Shown: positions 48,718 to 57,306 of the stretch, piece after piece
Position numbering within the stretch: the stretch's first letter is position 1
How the letters are laid out: each line of letters opens with the position of its first letter
From: CAWEWH01 sp963812775
GTDB lineage: Bacteria; Pseudomonadota; Alphaproteobacteria; Rhizobiales; Beijerinckiaceae
Assembly: GCA_963812775.1 (NCBI GenBank)
Contig: CAWEWH010000006.1
Span: 1-64,000 of the forward strand
Reading direction: 5' to 3'
DNA length: 64,000 nucleotides
Position numbers and translations under genes: made by a program
Notes under the pieces: model-generated
Seen by the model: only the letters and a program-made list of their open reading frames with translations
The model's database searches: none
What the model was told of the DNA's origin: nothing

Positions 48718-49704
48718 ATGCGCCGGCCCAGCATCGAAGAATTGGCCCGAAAGCTCCGCGCCGGCGACCGCGCCAGCCTGGCGCGCGCCATAACCCTCAC
48801 CGAATCGCGCCGCGCCGACCATCGCGCGCAAGCCCGCGCCTTGCTGCAGGCCGTCCTGCCCGAGACCGGGCAGGCCATGCGCGTCGGCATCACCGGCGTT
48901 CCGGGCGTCGGCAAATCGACGCTGATCGACACGCTCGGCACCAATCTCACCGGCCAAGGCCACAAGGTGGCGGTGCTAGCGGTCGATCCCTCCTCGCTAC
49001 GCACCGGCGGCTCGGTGCTCGGCGACAAGACGCGCATGGCGCGGCTCGCCAACGACGCCGAGGCCTATATCCGGCCCTCGCCGGCGGCCGGAACCCTGGG
49101 CGGCGTGGCAGCCCGCACGCGCGAGACCATGCTGTTGTGCGAGGCGGCCGGCTTCGACGTGATCCTGGTGGAGACGGTGGGGGTCGGCCAGTCGGAGACG
49201 GCGGTCGCCGATCTCACCGACTTCTTCCTGGTCTTGATGCTGCCCGGGGCCGGCGACGAATTGCAGGGCATCAAGAAGGGCATCATCGAGCTCGCCGACA
49301 TGATCGCCGTCAACAAGGCGGAGGGCGATGGCGCGGCGCGCGCCAGGGCGGCGGCGGGGGAATACAAGTCGGCGCTGCATATCCTGTCGCCGCCCTCCGC
49401 CACCTGGTCGCCGCCCGTCATTACCGTCTCGGGCCTCGCCAACGAGGGGCTCGACGGGCTGTGGGCGCACATCGTCGAGCACCGCAAGAAACTGACCGCC
49501 ACAGGCGAGATGGCGGCGAAGCGCAGCGCCCAGAACGTCAAATGGATGTGGGCGCTGGTCGACGATCGCCTGCGCAGCCGGGTGAAGTCGGACGCGGCGC
49601 TGAGGCGCCGGCTGCCGGAGCTCGAGGCGGACGTGGCGCGCGGGCGCCTGGCGCCGACGCTGGCGGCGGAAGAGATCACGACGCTGCTCGGGCTGCACGC
49701 ATGA
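48718..49704 (+). CDS. meaB: Methylmalonyl-CoA mutase-associated GTPase MeaB
   Basis: 328-residue G3E-type P-loop GTPase that gates cobalamin loading and protects methylmalonyl-CoA mutase. Walker A is GVPGVGKS (residues 60-67). VLAVDPSSLRTGGSVLGDKT, the switch III-like segment AGTLGGVAARTRET, VETVGVGQSE (Walker B) and NKAEGD (base specificity) follow. Its client, mutA/scpA, lies 25 kb away in this window. The stop overlaps the next ATG as ATGA. Confidence 0.95.
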   Translation: MRRPSIEELARKLRAGDRASLARAITLTESRRADHRAQARALLQAVLPETGQAMRVGITGVPGVGKSTLIDTLGTNLTGQGHKVAVLAVDPSSLRTGGSVLGDKTRMARLANDAEAYIRPSPAAGTLGGVAARTRETMLLCEAAGFDVILVETVGVGQSETAVADLTDFFLVLMLPGAGDELQGIKKGIIELADMIAVNKAEGDGAARARAAAGEYKSALHILSPPSATWSPPVITVSGLANEGLDGLWAHIVEHRKKLTATGEMAAKRSAQNVKWMWALVDDRLRSRVKSDAALRRRLPELEADVARGRLAPTLAAEEITTLLGLHA

Positions 49705-50333
49705 GGAAGCCGCGCGTCCTCGTCACCGGCTTCGGGCCGTTTCCGGGGGTGCGCGTCAATCCCTCGGCCGCGCTGGCATGGCGACTGGCGCGATCGCGGC
49801 GGCTGCAACGCGCCGGCATCGACATCGCGGCCGCCGAGTTGCGCACCGCCTATGCCGACATGGACGCCGCACTGCCGCCGCTCATCAAGCGCGCCGACAT
49901 CGTGCTCATGCTCGGCGTCGCGGCGCGCCGCAAATGGCTCAGCGTCGAGCAGCGCGGCGTCAACCATGCAAGCCGCACCGCACCGGATGCGGGCGGCAAG
50001 TCGGCGCCGCTGTCGTCACGCGGCGCGCATGTCCGCACGAGCCGGGCGCCGCTCGCCGCCTGTCTCGCGGCCTTGCGCAGCGCGCGCCTGCCGGCGCGGC
50101 GCTCCATCGATGCCGGGCGCTATCTGTGCAACGCAAGCTATTATCGGGGGCTGGCGCAGGCTCGCGCCGGCGCCACCGTGCTGTTCGTGCACGTGCCGAT
50201 GCCGGCGCCCGCGGCGGGCACGCGGCGGCGGCGCGGGCCGCCGATGCCCGATCTCGACGCCATGGAGCGCGGGCTCGGCGACGTGGTGATGGCGCTGGTG
50301 CGGACGGTCCGTTCGAGGCAACGCCTGTCCTGA
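49701..50333 (+). CDS. Pyroglutamyl-peptidase I family cysteine peptidase (C15)
   Basis: 210-residue C15 family peptidase, which removes N-terminal pyroglutamate. It has the N-terminal LVTGFGPFPGVRVNPS, the Glu-containing WLSVEQRGVNHA, the nucleophile Cys in AGRYLCNASYYRGL and the catalytic His in FVHVPMPAP. The typical Thr-Ala-x-P variations suggest a divergent member, so activity on pyroglutamate is likely but unproven. The ATG at 49701 overlaps the meaB stop, implying cotranscription, although no metabolic link is evident. Confidence 0.82.
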   Translation: MRKPRVLVTGFGPFPGVRVNPSAALAWRLARSRRLQRAGIDIAAAELRTAYADMDAALPPLIKRADIVLMLGVAARRKWLSVEQRGVNHASRTAPDAGGKSAPLSSRGAHVRTSRAPLAACLAALRSARLPARRSIDAGRYLCNASYYRGLAQARAGATVLFVHVPMPAPAAGTRRRRGPPMPDLDAMERGLGDVVMALVRTVRSRQRLS

Positions 50334-50376
50334 ATCGGCACAATTTCAACGGCACGCGCCTTGTATCGCTGCCGGC

Positions 50377-51738
50377 ATGGATCCGACACGCCGCGCCCTG
50401 CTCACCGGATCGGCCGCCGCCGCGACCGTCGTTGCGTCGGAAGCGCACGCTAATTCGCCGCGCGCCGTCCCGCTTGGGACATTCGGCATCGAAGCCTCGG
50501 CGCTCGGATTGCGGCCGGGTCCGGACGATCAGTCGCAGGCGTTAACGCGTGCGCTCAAGCTTGCGGCGAGCCGCAACGCCCCACTCGTCCTGCCGCCGGG
50601 CGAGTTCCGCGTCGGCAACGTGATGCTGCCGGACGATTGCCGCCTCGCGGGCGTGCCGGGCGCGACCAGCCTCGTGCAAGCGGCGCAGGGCTCCATGCTG
50701 GTCGGCCGCGACGCCAAGCGCGTCAGCCTCACGGGCCTCGTGCTCGACGGCGGCAAGAACGCGGCAACGGGCCGCGACGGTCTCGTGTCGCTCACGGACG
50801 TTGCCGATCTCACCGTGACGGACTGCGCCGTGCTCGATGTCGCCGGCATCGGCCTCTCGCTCACGCGCGCGGCAGGCCGCGTCAGCCACAACCGTTTCGC
50901 GGGGCTCACCGAGAGCGCGCTGATGACGCTCGACGCCAAGGGCCTCGCCATCAGCGACAACGTGGTCGAGCGCTGCGGCAATAACGGCATCCAGGTGTGG
51001 CGCTCCGCCAAGGGCGACGACGGCACCATCGTGACGGGCAATCGCGTCAGCGCCGTGCGCGCCGACGCCGGCGGCAGCGGGCAGTACGGCAACGGCATCA
51101 GCATCTTTCGCGCCGGCAACGTCATGGTCAGCGGCAACCAGATCAGCGGCTGCGCCTTCTCGGCCATCCGTGGCAACGCCGCGTCCAACGTGCAGATGCT
51201 CGGCAACCACTGCACCGGGCTCGGCGAGGTCGCGATCTACGCGGAGTTCGGCTTCGAGGGCGCGGTGATCGCCAACAACATTATCGACCTCGCCGCCTTC
51301 GGCATCTCGGTCACCAACTTCGACCACGGCGGCCGGCTCTCGGTGGTGCAAGGCAATCTCATCCGCAACGTCACGCGCACGAGGCCTGTCGGCACCGATC
51401 CCAACGACGGCTTCGGCATCGGCATCGGCGTCGAGGCCGACAGCGCGGTGACCGGCAACACCATCGAGAACGCGCCGATGGCCGGCATGGTGATCGGCTT
51501 CGGGTATGCGCTTCGGAACGTCGCCGTGACCGGCAATGTTATGCGTAAGGTCGGGGTCGGCGTCGCCGTGTCGGTCTCAGCTAAGGCCGGCACGGCGCTC
51601 ATTTCCAACAACGTCATCGCCGAGACCACCGGCGGCGCCGTTGTCGGCATGGATCACTGGCGCTTCGTCACCGGCGACCTCGCCAGGCCGAACGCCGAGC
51701 GGCCGGCTCATATCCGGCTCGGCGACAACCTCACCTAG
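50377..51738 (+). CDS. TIGR03808 family Tat-exported parallel beta-helix protein
   Basis: 453-residue protein. It has a twin-arginine signal (MDPTRRALLTGSAAAATVVA) and then many short repeats of the beta-helix type (ISDNVVERCGNNGIQVW, VSGNQISGCAFSAIRGNA, VTGNTIENAPMAGMVIGFGY). These match the TIGR03808 family of alphaproteobacteria. Parallel beta-helices of this kind often bind or cleave polysaccharides, but no catalytic residues are recognised here. The stop overlaps that of the convergent asparaginase gene by 8 bases. Confidence 0.9.
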   Translation: MDPTRRALLTGSAAAATVVASEAHANSPRAVPLGTFGIEASALGLRPGPDDQSQALTRALKLAASRNAPLVLPPGEFRVGNVMLPDDCRLAGVPGATSLVQAAQGSMLVGRDAKRVSLTGLVLDGGKNAATGRDGLVSLTDVADLTVTDCAVLDVAGIGLSLTRAAGRVSHNRFAGLTESALMTLDAKGLAISDNVVERCGNNGIQVWRSAKGDDGTIVTGNRVSAVRADAGGSGQYGNGISIFRAGNVMVSGNQISGCAFSAIRGNAASNVQMLGNHCTGLGEVAIYAEFGFEGAVIANNIIDLAAFGISVTNFDHGGRLSVVQGNLIRNVTRTRPVGTDPNDGFGIGIGVEADSAVTGNTIENAPMAGMVIGFGYALRNVAVTGNVMRKVGVGVAVSVSAKAGTALISNNVIAETTGGAVVGMDHWRFVTGDLARPNAERPAHIRLGDNLT

Positions 51739-52738
51739 TAAGCGCAGCGCCGGGCCGCAGCGCGCCGACGCGCGCGCCTCTCCAGTTCGAGATCGACGGA
51801 TTGGCCAAGGCGTGAAGCGGCGCCTGCGCCTCGTCCGGCAAGTCGAGGTGGCGCAGCAGCAGCGCCGCCATGGCGACTTCCGCGGCGCGTCCGGCGCCAT
51901 CGTCGCATTTCACCGCCATGCCGAGCCCGAGGGCCGGCAGGGCCGCGCACCACACGCCCTCGGCGCCGCCCTTGACGAAAGCCTTGGCGCCGAGCGCCTG
52001 CGTGGCCTTGGTGTCGAAGCGGCCGCTGCCGGCGAGCAGCGTCGGGAAGGCGGCGACGGCGGCCCGCAGCCGCACCGCGGCGGCGGTGCGCTGCGGCCCG
52101 AAGGTGTGGCCGGTGCCGAAGCGCGCGAAACCGATCGCCAGCGCCGCAAGCGGCACCGCGAAGGTCGGAACCGAGCAGCCGTCGATGCCGCGCCGCTCGA
52201 CCGTGTGGGGTGCGCCGGTCACCTCCGCCAGGGCGGCGGTGACGGCGCGCTGCACCGCATGGTCGGGCGCCACATAGCCGGCCGGCTCGACGCCGAGCGC
52301 GCAGGCGACGCAGATGAATCCCGCATGCTTGCCGGAGCAATTGTTGTGCAGTGGCATCGGCCGTCCTCCGGATGCCGAGAGCGCCTGGCCGGCATCGGCG
52401 CCGAGCGGCCAATGGGCGCCGCATTCGAGGGCGGCGGCGCCGCGTCCCGCTTTGGCCAGCAGCGCGCCAACCACCTCGAGATGCGCCGCCTCGCCCGAAT
52501 GGGACGCGCAGGCGAGAACCAGCTCCGCATCGGTGAGGCGGAAGCGCTCGGCGGCGCCGCTCTCGATGAGCGGCAGCGCCTGCATCGCCTTGACGGCGGA
52601 GCGCGGAAACACCGGGCGACCAATGTCGCCGAGGGACTGCACGACGCCGCCATCGGCATCGACGACCGCGACAGCGCCGCAATGCGTGGACTCCACCGTG
52701 TCGCCACGCAGCACCTCGACGAGGACGGGATTGGGCAT
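51731..52738 (-). CDS. L-asparaginase II family protein
   Basis: 335-residue protein of the rhizobial-type asparaginase II family (AnsA of Rhizobium), unrelated to the E. coli enzymes. Conserved blocks are PVLVEVLRGDTVESTHCGAV, FPRSAVKAMQALPL, ACASHSGE, LHNNCSGKHAGF (Ser-Gly-Lys) and GIDGCSVPTFA. It would hydrolyse asparagine to aspartate and ammonia. ATG 52738 matches relatives; the frame is open far upstream without similarity. It is the third gene after the SDR and hydroxypyruvate isomerase-like genes, 11 bases behind the latter. Confidence 0.88.
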   Translation of the reverse strand: MPNPVLVEVLRGDTVESTHCGAVAVVDADGGVVQSLGDIGRPVFPRSAVKAMQALPLIESGAAERFRLTDAELVLACASHSGEAAHLEVVGALLAKAGRGAAALECGAHWPLGADAGQALSASGGRPMPLHNNCSGKHAGFICVACALGVEPAGYVAPDHAVQRAVTAALAEVTGAPHTVERRGIDGCSVPTFAVPLAALAIGFARFGTGHTFGPQRTAAAVRLRAAVAAFPTLLAGSGRFDTKATQALGAKAFVKGGAEGVWCAALPALGLGMAVKCDDGAGRAAEVAMAALLLRHLDLPDEAQAPLHALANPSISNWRGARVGALRPGAALTR

Positions 52739-52749
52739 GCCGGCGCCCC

Positions 52750-53517
52750 TCAGCGAAGCCCGAAATCGGCGAGCCAGCGCAGGCCGTCCTCGGTGCGGCC
52801 GCGCGGCACGTATTCGAGGCCGACGAGGCCGCCATAACCCATCTCGTCCAATCCCTTCAGCACCGCCCGGTAATTGACCTCGCCCTCGTCCGGCTCGGCG
52901 CGCGACGGAACGGCGGCGATCTGCACGTGGCCGACGATGGGCTGGTGACGCTCGAAACGCTTCAGGATGTCGCCCTCCATGATCTGGATGTGGAAGACAT
53001 CGAACAGGAGCTTCACGTTCGGCCGGCCGATCTCGGCGATGAGCTCGGCGATATGGTCGGAGCGGTTGACCAGGTAGCCGGGGCGGCTGCGATGATTGAG
53101 CGGCTCGAGCAGCAGGGTCAAGTCGGGGGCACCGTCGGCGGCGGCGCGAAGATTGGCCACGTAGGTCGACAAGGCGCGCTGTCGCTCGGGCGCCGGCGCG
53201 ACGCCCGCCATGACATGGATCATCGTGGCGCCGAGGCCGCGCGCGTAAGCCGCGGCCTGAGCGAAGCGCTCCCGGAAATCTGCTTCGCGGCCGGGAACAC
53301 CGGCGAGACCGAACTCGCCGGCATTGCCTGGCGACGTGTTGAGACCGTTCATGCGCATGTTGGCGCTCGCGAGCGCGGCCTTGATGTCGGCGATCGGGTG
53401 ATCGTAGGGAAAATGACACTCGACATGGTCGAAGCCCGCCGCCCGCGCCGCCGCGATGCGGTCGAGGAACGGCCGCTCGGCGAACAGCATGCCGATATTG
53501 ACGGTGAAGCGCGGCAC
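52750..53517 (-). CDS. Hydroxypyruvate isomerase-like TIM-barrel protein
   Basis: 255-residue xylose-isomerase-like TIM barrel. It has FTVNIGMLFAERPFLDRIAA, HVECHFPYDH, LLEPLNHRSRPGY (metal Glu), KLLFDVFHIQIMEGD (metal Asp and His), GHVQIAAVPSR and VGLEYVP (final Glu). These fit hydroxypyruvate isomerase (Hyi) and the 2-oxo-tetronate isomerase OtnI. The start is GTG 53517. It lies 13 bases after the SDR gene, so the two may act on the same sugar-acid route; the exact substrate is inference. Confidence 0.85.
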   Translation of the reverse strand: MPRFTVNIGMLFAERPFLDRIAAARAAGFDHVECHFPYDHPIADIKAALASANMRMNGLNTSPGNAGEFGLAGVPGREADFRERFAQAAAYARGLGATMIHVMAGVAPAPERQRALSTYVANLRAAADGAPDLTLLLEPLNHRSRPGYLVNRSDHIAELIAEIGRPNVKLLFDVFHIQIMEGDILKRFERHQPIVGHVQIAAVPSRAEPDEGEVNYRAVLKGLDEMGYGGLVGLEYVPRGRTEDGLRWLADFGLR

Positions 53518-53530
53518 GCGTCGTCTCGCG

Positions 53531-54301
53531 TCAGAGGGTGGAATTGAGATGGCCGCCGTCGATGACGAGCGAGGTGCCGGTCATCCAGCGCGATGCGTCG
53601 GTGGCGAGAAGCAGGAAGGCGCCGTCGAGATCCTCGGGCCGGCCGAGGCGGCGCATGGGGATGCGCTTGATCATCGCCTGGCCGGGCTCGCTGGCGAAGA
53701 AGGCGGCGTTGAGGTCGGTCTCGATGTAGCCCGGCGCCAGCGCGTTGACGCGGATGGCGTAGCGCGCCCAATCGAGCGCCAGCGCCCTGGTCATGTGATC
53801 GACGGCCGCCTTGGTCAGGGCATAGGGCGCGATCTGGTTGGCGACGCGCTTGGCGGTGATCGAGGAAATGTTGACGATGACACCGGCGCGGGCCGCCGCC
53901 TTCCAGCGCCGCGCCGCTTCCGTCGAGACGCTCCACACGCCGGTGAGATTGGTGGCGACGACGGCGTCGAAATCGGCGCCGCTCAGCTCCATGGCGGGGG
54001 CAACCCGGGTAATGCCGGCATTGTTGACCACGACATCGAGGGGGCCGAGCTCGCGGGTGACGGCATCGAAGGCCTTGGCGACCGACGCATCGCTGGTCAC
54101 GTCGAGGTCGAGGGCGGCGCACGGCTCTTTGGTCAGGGAGCGCAGCTCCGCGACGAGTGCCGCGAGCTTGTCGGAGCGGCGCGCCCCGATGGCGACGGCG
54201 GCGCCGCAGCGGGCGGCCAGCTTGGCGAAATGCGCGCCGAGCCCGCCCGAGGCGCCCGTGACAAGCACGCGCTTCCCCTTCATTAAGGCAGCGAGATCCA
54301 T
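53531..54301 (-). CDS. SDR family NAD(P)-dependent oxidoreductase
   Basis: 256-residue classical short-chain dehydrogenase. It has the cofactor loop TGASGGLG at residues 15-22, DLDVTSD, NNAGITR, the catalytic Ser in VNISSITAKR, YALTK (Tyr and Lys) and PGYIETDLN. It is the first gene of the SDR / Hyi-like / asparaginase operon and divergent from the FkbM methyltransferase gene with only 30 bases between starts, so the promoters overlap. Substrate unknown. Confidence 0.9.
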   Translation of the reverse strand: MDLAALMKGKRVLVTGASGGLGAHFAKLAARCGAAVAIGARRSDKLAALVAELRSLTKEPCAALDLDVTSDASVAKAFDAVTRELGPLDVVVNNAGITRVAPAMELSGADFDAVVATNLTGVWSVSTEAARRWKAAARAGVIVNISSITAKRVANQIAPYALTKAAVDHMTRALALDWARYAIRVNALAPGYIETDLNAAFFASEPGQAMIKRIPMRRLGRPEDLDGAFLLLATDASRWMTGTSLVIDGGHLNSTL

Positions 54302-54331
54302 GTCACGTTCCTCTCGACCGCACAGCTCGCG

Positions 54332-55114
54332 ATGACCACTCCGCCCGAGACAGAGCCTTCAGCGGGCCGCAAGGTCAAGCTCGGCGGTACGCCGCTCGTC
54401 GTTGCCGACGACCAGCCGACATTCTGGGACCGCGTCGAGGCCGGCCGCTGGGAGAACGGCACGCTCACGGTCATGCGAGAGCGCGTCGGCCATGGGACGC
54501 TGTTCGTCGACCTCGGCGCATGGGTCGGCCCCACGGCGCTCTATGCCGCCTCCCTCGGGGCACGCGTGATTGCCGTCGAGGCGGACCCCGCCGCGCTCGC
54601 GCAGCTCGGGCGCAATCTCGCGGCCAATCCGCATCTGGCGGCGCGCATCGAGGTCGTGCCGCGCGCCGTCGCCGCGCGCCCGGGCTCGGTCACCCTCGGC
54701 GCCCGGCGCAAGCCCGGCAATTCCATGTCGAGCACCCTGCTGGCCGACGCGCAGGTCCGCTGGACCGCTGCCACCGTGACGCCGGCCGAGCTGCGGGCCA
54801 TGGTGCGCGAGGGGGAGCGCCTCTTCGTCAAGATCGACATCGAGGGCGGCGAGTACGAGCTTCTGCCGAGGCTCATGCCGCTGCTCGAGGCGCCGAACTG
54901 CGGCGTCCTCGTGTCGTTCCATCCGAAGGCTCTCGCCGCGCTGCGGCCACGGCGCGAGGATCAGGTCGCCGTGACGGCGGCGGCGCTCACGGCGTTTGCC
55001 GGCTTTTCGTGCTTCGCGGTCGAGGCGGACGGCGCGGTGGCGCAGATCCCCGATGCCGCCGGCATCGTGGCGCGCACGCAGCCGGACGAGTGGCTGTTCG
55101 TCAAGCGCCGGTGA
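54332..55114 (+). CDS. FkbM family methyltransferase
   Basis: 260-residue SAM-dependent methyltransferase of the FkbM type. The SAM loop is LFVDLGAWVGPTALYAASLG and the ribose-contacting acid lies in VIAVEADPAALAQL. FVKIDIEGGEYELLP is the FkbM family signature. Such enzymes O-methylate sugars, lipids or natural products. The stop overlaps the convergent cyclase gene by 14 bases. No adjacent acceptor pathway is evident, though glycosyltransferases occur 5 kb on. Confidence 0.88.
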   Translation: MTTPPETEPSAGRKVKLGGTPLVVADDQPTFWDRVEAGRWENGTLTVMRERVGHGTLFVDLGAWVGPTALYAASLGARVIAVEADPAALAQLGRNLAANPHLAARIEVVPRAVAARPGSVTLGARRKPGNSMSSTLLADAQVRWTAATVTPAELRAMVREGERLFVKIDIEGGEYELLPRLMPLLEAPNCGVLVSFHPKALAALRPRREDQVAVTAAALTAFAGFSCFAVEADGAVAQIPDAAGIVARTQPDEWLFVKRR

Positions 55115-56891
55115 GGTCCTGGGCGCCGCGCTCGGTGAGCGTCGAAAAATCGGTGATCAGGTAGATGTGGGTCTTCTCCTCGCGGCCGCGCACGACGATG
55201 TCGCGGGTCTGGGCGTCGCGGAACGCGAGGCCGGAGGCTTCGAGTGCGGTCTCGGAGACGACGCACAGCACGCCGAACTCCTTGGTGGCGCCTTCGAGGC
55301 GGCTTGCGGTGTTGACCGTGTCGCCCAGCGCGGTGAGCTCGGAGCCGCCTTGGCGCGGCGTGCCGACGCGGCCAAGGATGGCTGAGCCGGTGTGAATGCC
55401 GATGCCGATGCGCAGCGGCTCGGCGAGCGTGGTGCGGAACTCTTCGTTGAGGTCGGCGAGCGCGTCGCCCATGCCGCGCGCCGCCAGGATGGCATCGCGG
55501 CTGCCGGCGGCCTTCACGTCATCGACGCCGAACAGCGCCATGATGCCGTCGCCCATGAACTTGTCGATGCGCCCGCCGTTGCGCACGATGACGTTGCTCA
55601 TCATCTCGAAATAGCGGTTGAGCAGGAAGACCGAATCGTAGGGATAGAGCCGCTCGGCGAGCTTGGTGAAGCTCCTGAGGTCGCAGAACATGATGGTGAT
55701 GCGCCGTTCCACACCCCAGCGATAAGGATCGTGACGCGGCCCCGTCTCCTCCGCCTCCGACAGCGGAACGAGCGGGCGCACGATGATGTCGGCGCTCGGC
55801 CTTATCTGGCAGGCGAGCCGCACGCGGCTCGGCGCGGCGATGCGCGACAGGGCCTTGCCCTCGGCGATATTGGGCTCCGGCAGCGTGTAGGCGCCGTCGG
55901 TGATGAGCACCCGGCAGGTGGTGCAGCGGGCGCGTCCGCCGCAGATCGAGGCGTGCGGGATGCCGTGGGCGCGGCTGATCTCCAGCAGCGTCGGGCCGGG
56001 CCTCACCTTCACCGAGCGGTTGTTGGCGTAGTGGATGGTGACGTTCCGTTGCAGATGCACGCGAAAGCGCGATCCGACGATGGCGGCGCCGACCAGGATG
56101 GCGATGGTGACCAAGACTGTCGTCGCCTTGTCGATCATGCCGATGGCCGCGAAGTAATCGTCGCGGCTCCACGGATAGTTGCTGGGGTCGGCATCTTCCA
56201 CGACACGCCGCGCCGCCTCGATCCAGCCGGCCAGCGCCAGCACCGGGATGACGATGGCGAGCCCGAGCAGCCACGGCGCCACGGTGCGGTACCACGGCCT
56301 GATCCGCAGCCAATGATGCAGGCCGATGGTGGCGTGCACCCACACGATGAGCAGCAGGGCCGACTGGCTCATGGCAACCGACGGCCACAGGATGCGCAGC
56401 TCGTGCGCGTAGGTGTCGTCGAAGCCGCGCGCCAGATGCATGCCGCGGGTGGCGATCACGTGCTGGATGAGCCACACCGGGATGAGCAGGCCGAGGCCGA
56501 TCTGGATGGCCTCCCACATGGGCATGCGCCAGGTGGCGCGGCGCACCAGCCGCCACAGGCCCAGGGTGATGTGCACCGCAAAGGCGCCGTAGAGCAGGAT
56601 GGTGCCGGGGGGCGAGCGCCAGATGGCCCGGCGCACCGACTGCACCGCCTCCATCGTGTCGAGGTCGACGAGGCCAAGCGCGTGGTTGAGGAAATGGCTC
56701 AGCGCGAAGGCGAAGAGGACGAGGCCCGACACGAGGCGGCCGAGCTGCGTGTCGAAATGCCAGCGCGCCGGCTGCTCCTCGTGCACCTCATGCGCGCCGC
56801 CGACGTCCGGCTCAACGACGTCTGCTTCCCCACTCTCTCGGGTCACGGTGGGATCAGGCGCTGACGGCTCAGCGCTGCGCCAACTTGGCAT
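55101..56891 (-). CDS. cyaC: Redox-type membrane adenylate cyclase (heme-type anchor, 2Fe-2S ferredoxin, cyclase)
   Basis: 596-residue membrane class III adenylate cyclase. Six helices (about residues 48-285) carry repeated histidines (LSHFLNHALG, AVHITLGLW, WLIQHVIATRGMH, VHATIGLHHWLR), like diheme SdhC-type anchors. Next is a plant-type 2Fe-2S ferredoxin domain with ICGGRARCTTCRV and a later RLACQI. The cyclase domain has the two metal Asp (FCDLRSFT, DKFMGDGIMALFG), the adenine-selecting Lys and Asp (DKF, LGDTVNTASRLE), and the Asn and Arg. Architecture resembles S. meliloti CyaC, a quinone-responsive cyclase. The start is uncertain: ATG 56891 overlaps the CNB gene; GTG 56846 is an alternative. 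Confidence 0.85.
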   Translation of the reverse strand: MPSWRSAEPSAPDPTVTRESGEADVVEPDVGGAHEVHEEQPARWHFDTQLGRLVSGLVLFAFALSHFLNHALGLVDLDTMEAVQSVRRAIWRSPPGTILLYGAFAVHITLGLWRLVRRATWRMPMWEAIQIGLGLLIPVWLIQHVIATRGMHLARGFDDTYAHELRILWPSVAMSQSALLLIVWVHATIGLHHWLRIRPWYRTVAPWLLGLAIVIPVLALAGWIEAARRVVEDADPSNYPWSRDDYFAAIGMIDKATTVLVTIAILVGAAIVGSRFRVHLQRNVTIHYANNRSVKVRPGPTLLEISRAHGIPHASICGGRARCTTCRVLITDGAYTLPEPNIAEGKALSRIAAPSRVRLACQIRPSADIIVRPLVPLSEAEETGPRHDPYRWGVERRITIMFCDLRSFTKLAERLYPYDSVFLLNRYFEMMSNVIVRNGGRIDKFMGDGIMALFGVDDVKAAGSRDAILAARGMGDALADLNEEFRTTLAEPLRIGIGIHTGSAILGRVGTPRQGGSELTALGDTVNTASRLEGATKEFGVLCVVSETALEASGLAFRDAQTRDIVVRGREEKTHIYLITDFSTLTERGAQDLTGA

Positions 56892-57306
56892 TGGTTTGTT
56901 CGAGGCGCTGGGCGATCTCGCGCATGACGGCGAGCGACATCTGCGGAAATTGGCTCAGCAGTTCGAGGAACACCCGCTTGTCGATGCGCAGCGCAATCAG
57001 CTCGCCGACGGCCTGGATGGTGGCCGAGCGCGGGGTGTCGGCGAGGACGGCCATCTCACCGACGAGAGCGTTGCGGCCGAGCTGCGCCACCTTCAGCGGC
57101 CCGTTGGGCGTATCCAAAAGCACGCTGGCACTGCCGTCGAGGATCACATAGGCGGCGTCGCCCGCATCCCCCTGCGAGAACAGCTTCTGCCCGGCGGCGA
57201 AATGCACCCGCTCGCTGGTGAAGGCCAAGAGCTTGAGGCGAGAGGCGTCGATGTCCCGGAACATGGGGACTTGGCGCAGCGATTGGACTTCCGTATCGAG
57301 CGTCAT
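56869..57306 (-). CDS. Small cyclic nucleotide-binding domain protein
   Basis: 145-residue stand-alone cyclic-nucleotide-binding (CNB) domain. Two helices lead into beta-roll strands (ASVLLDTPNGPLKVAQLG) and the phosphate-binding cassette GEMAVLADTPRSATIQA, with the Glu and Arg that contact cAMP. The C-terminal helix ends EIAQRLEQTNAKLAQR. There is no helix-turn-helix, so it is not a CRP-type transcription factor and probably acts by protein contact. Its ATG overlaps the stop of the ABC gene, and its end overlaps the cyclase start region, so ABC protein, CNB protein and cyclase form one operon. Confidence 0.88.
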   Translation of the reverse strand: MTLDTEVQSLRQVPMFRDIDASRLKLLAFTSERVHFAAGQKLFSQGDAGDAAYVILDGSASVLLDTPNGPLKVAQLGRNALVGEMAVLADTPRSATIQAVGELIALRIDKRVFLELLSQFPQMSLAVMREIAQRLEQTNAKLAQR

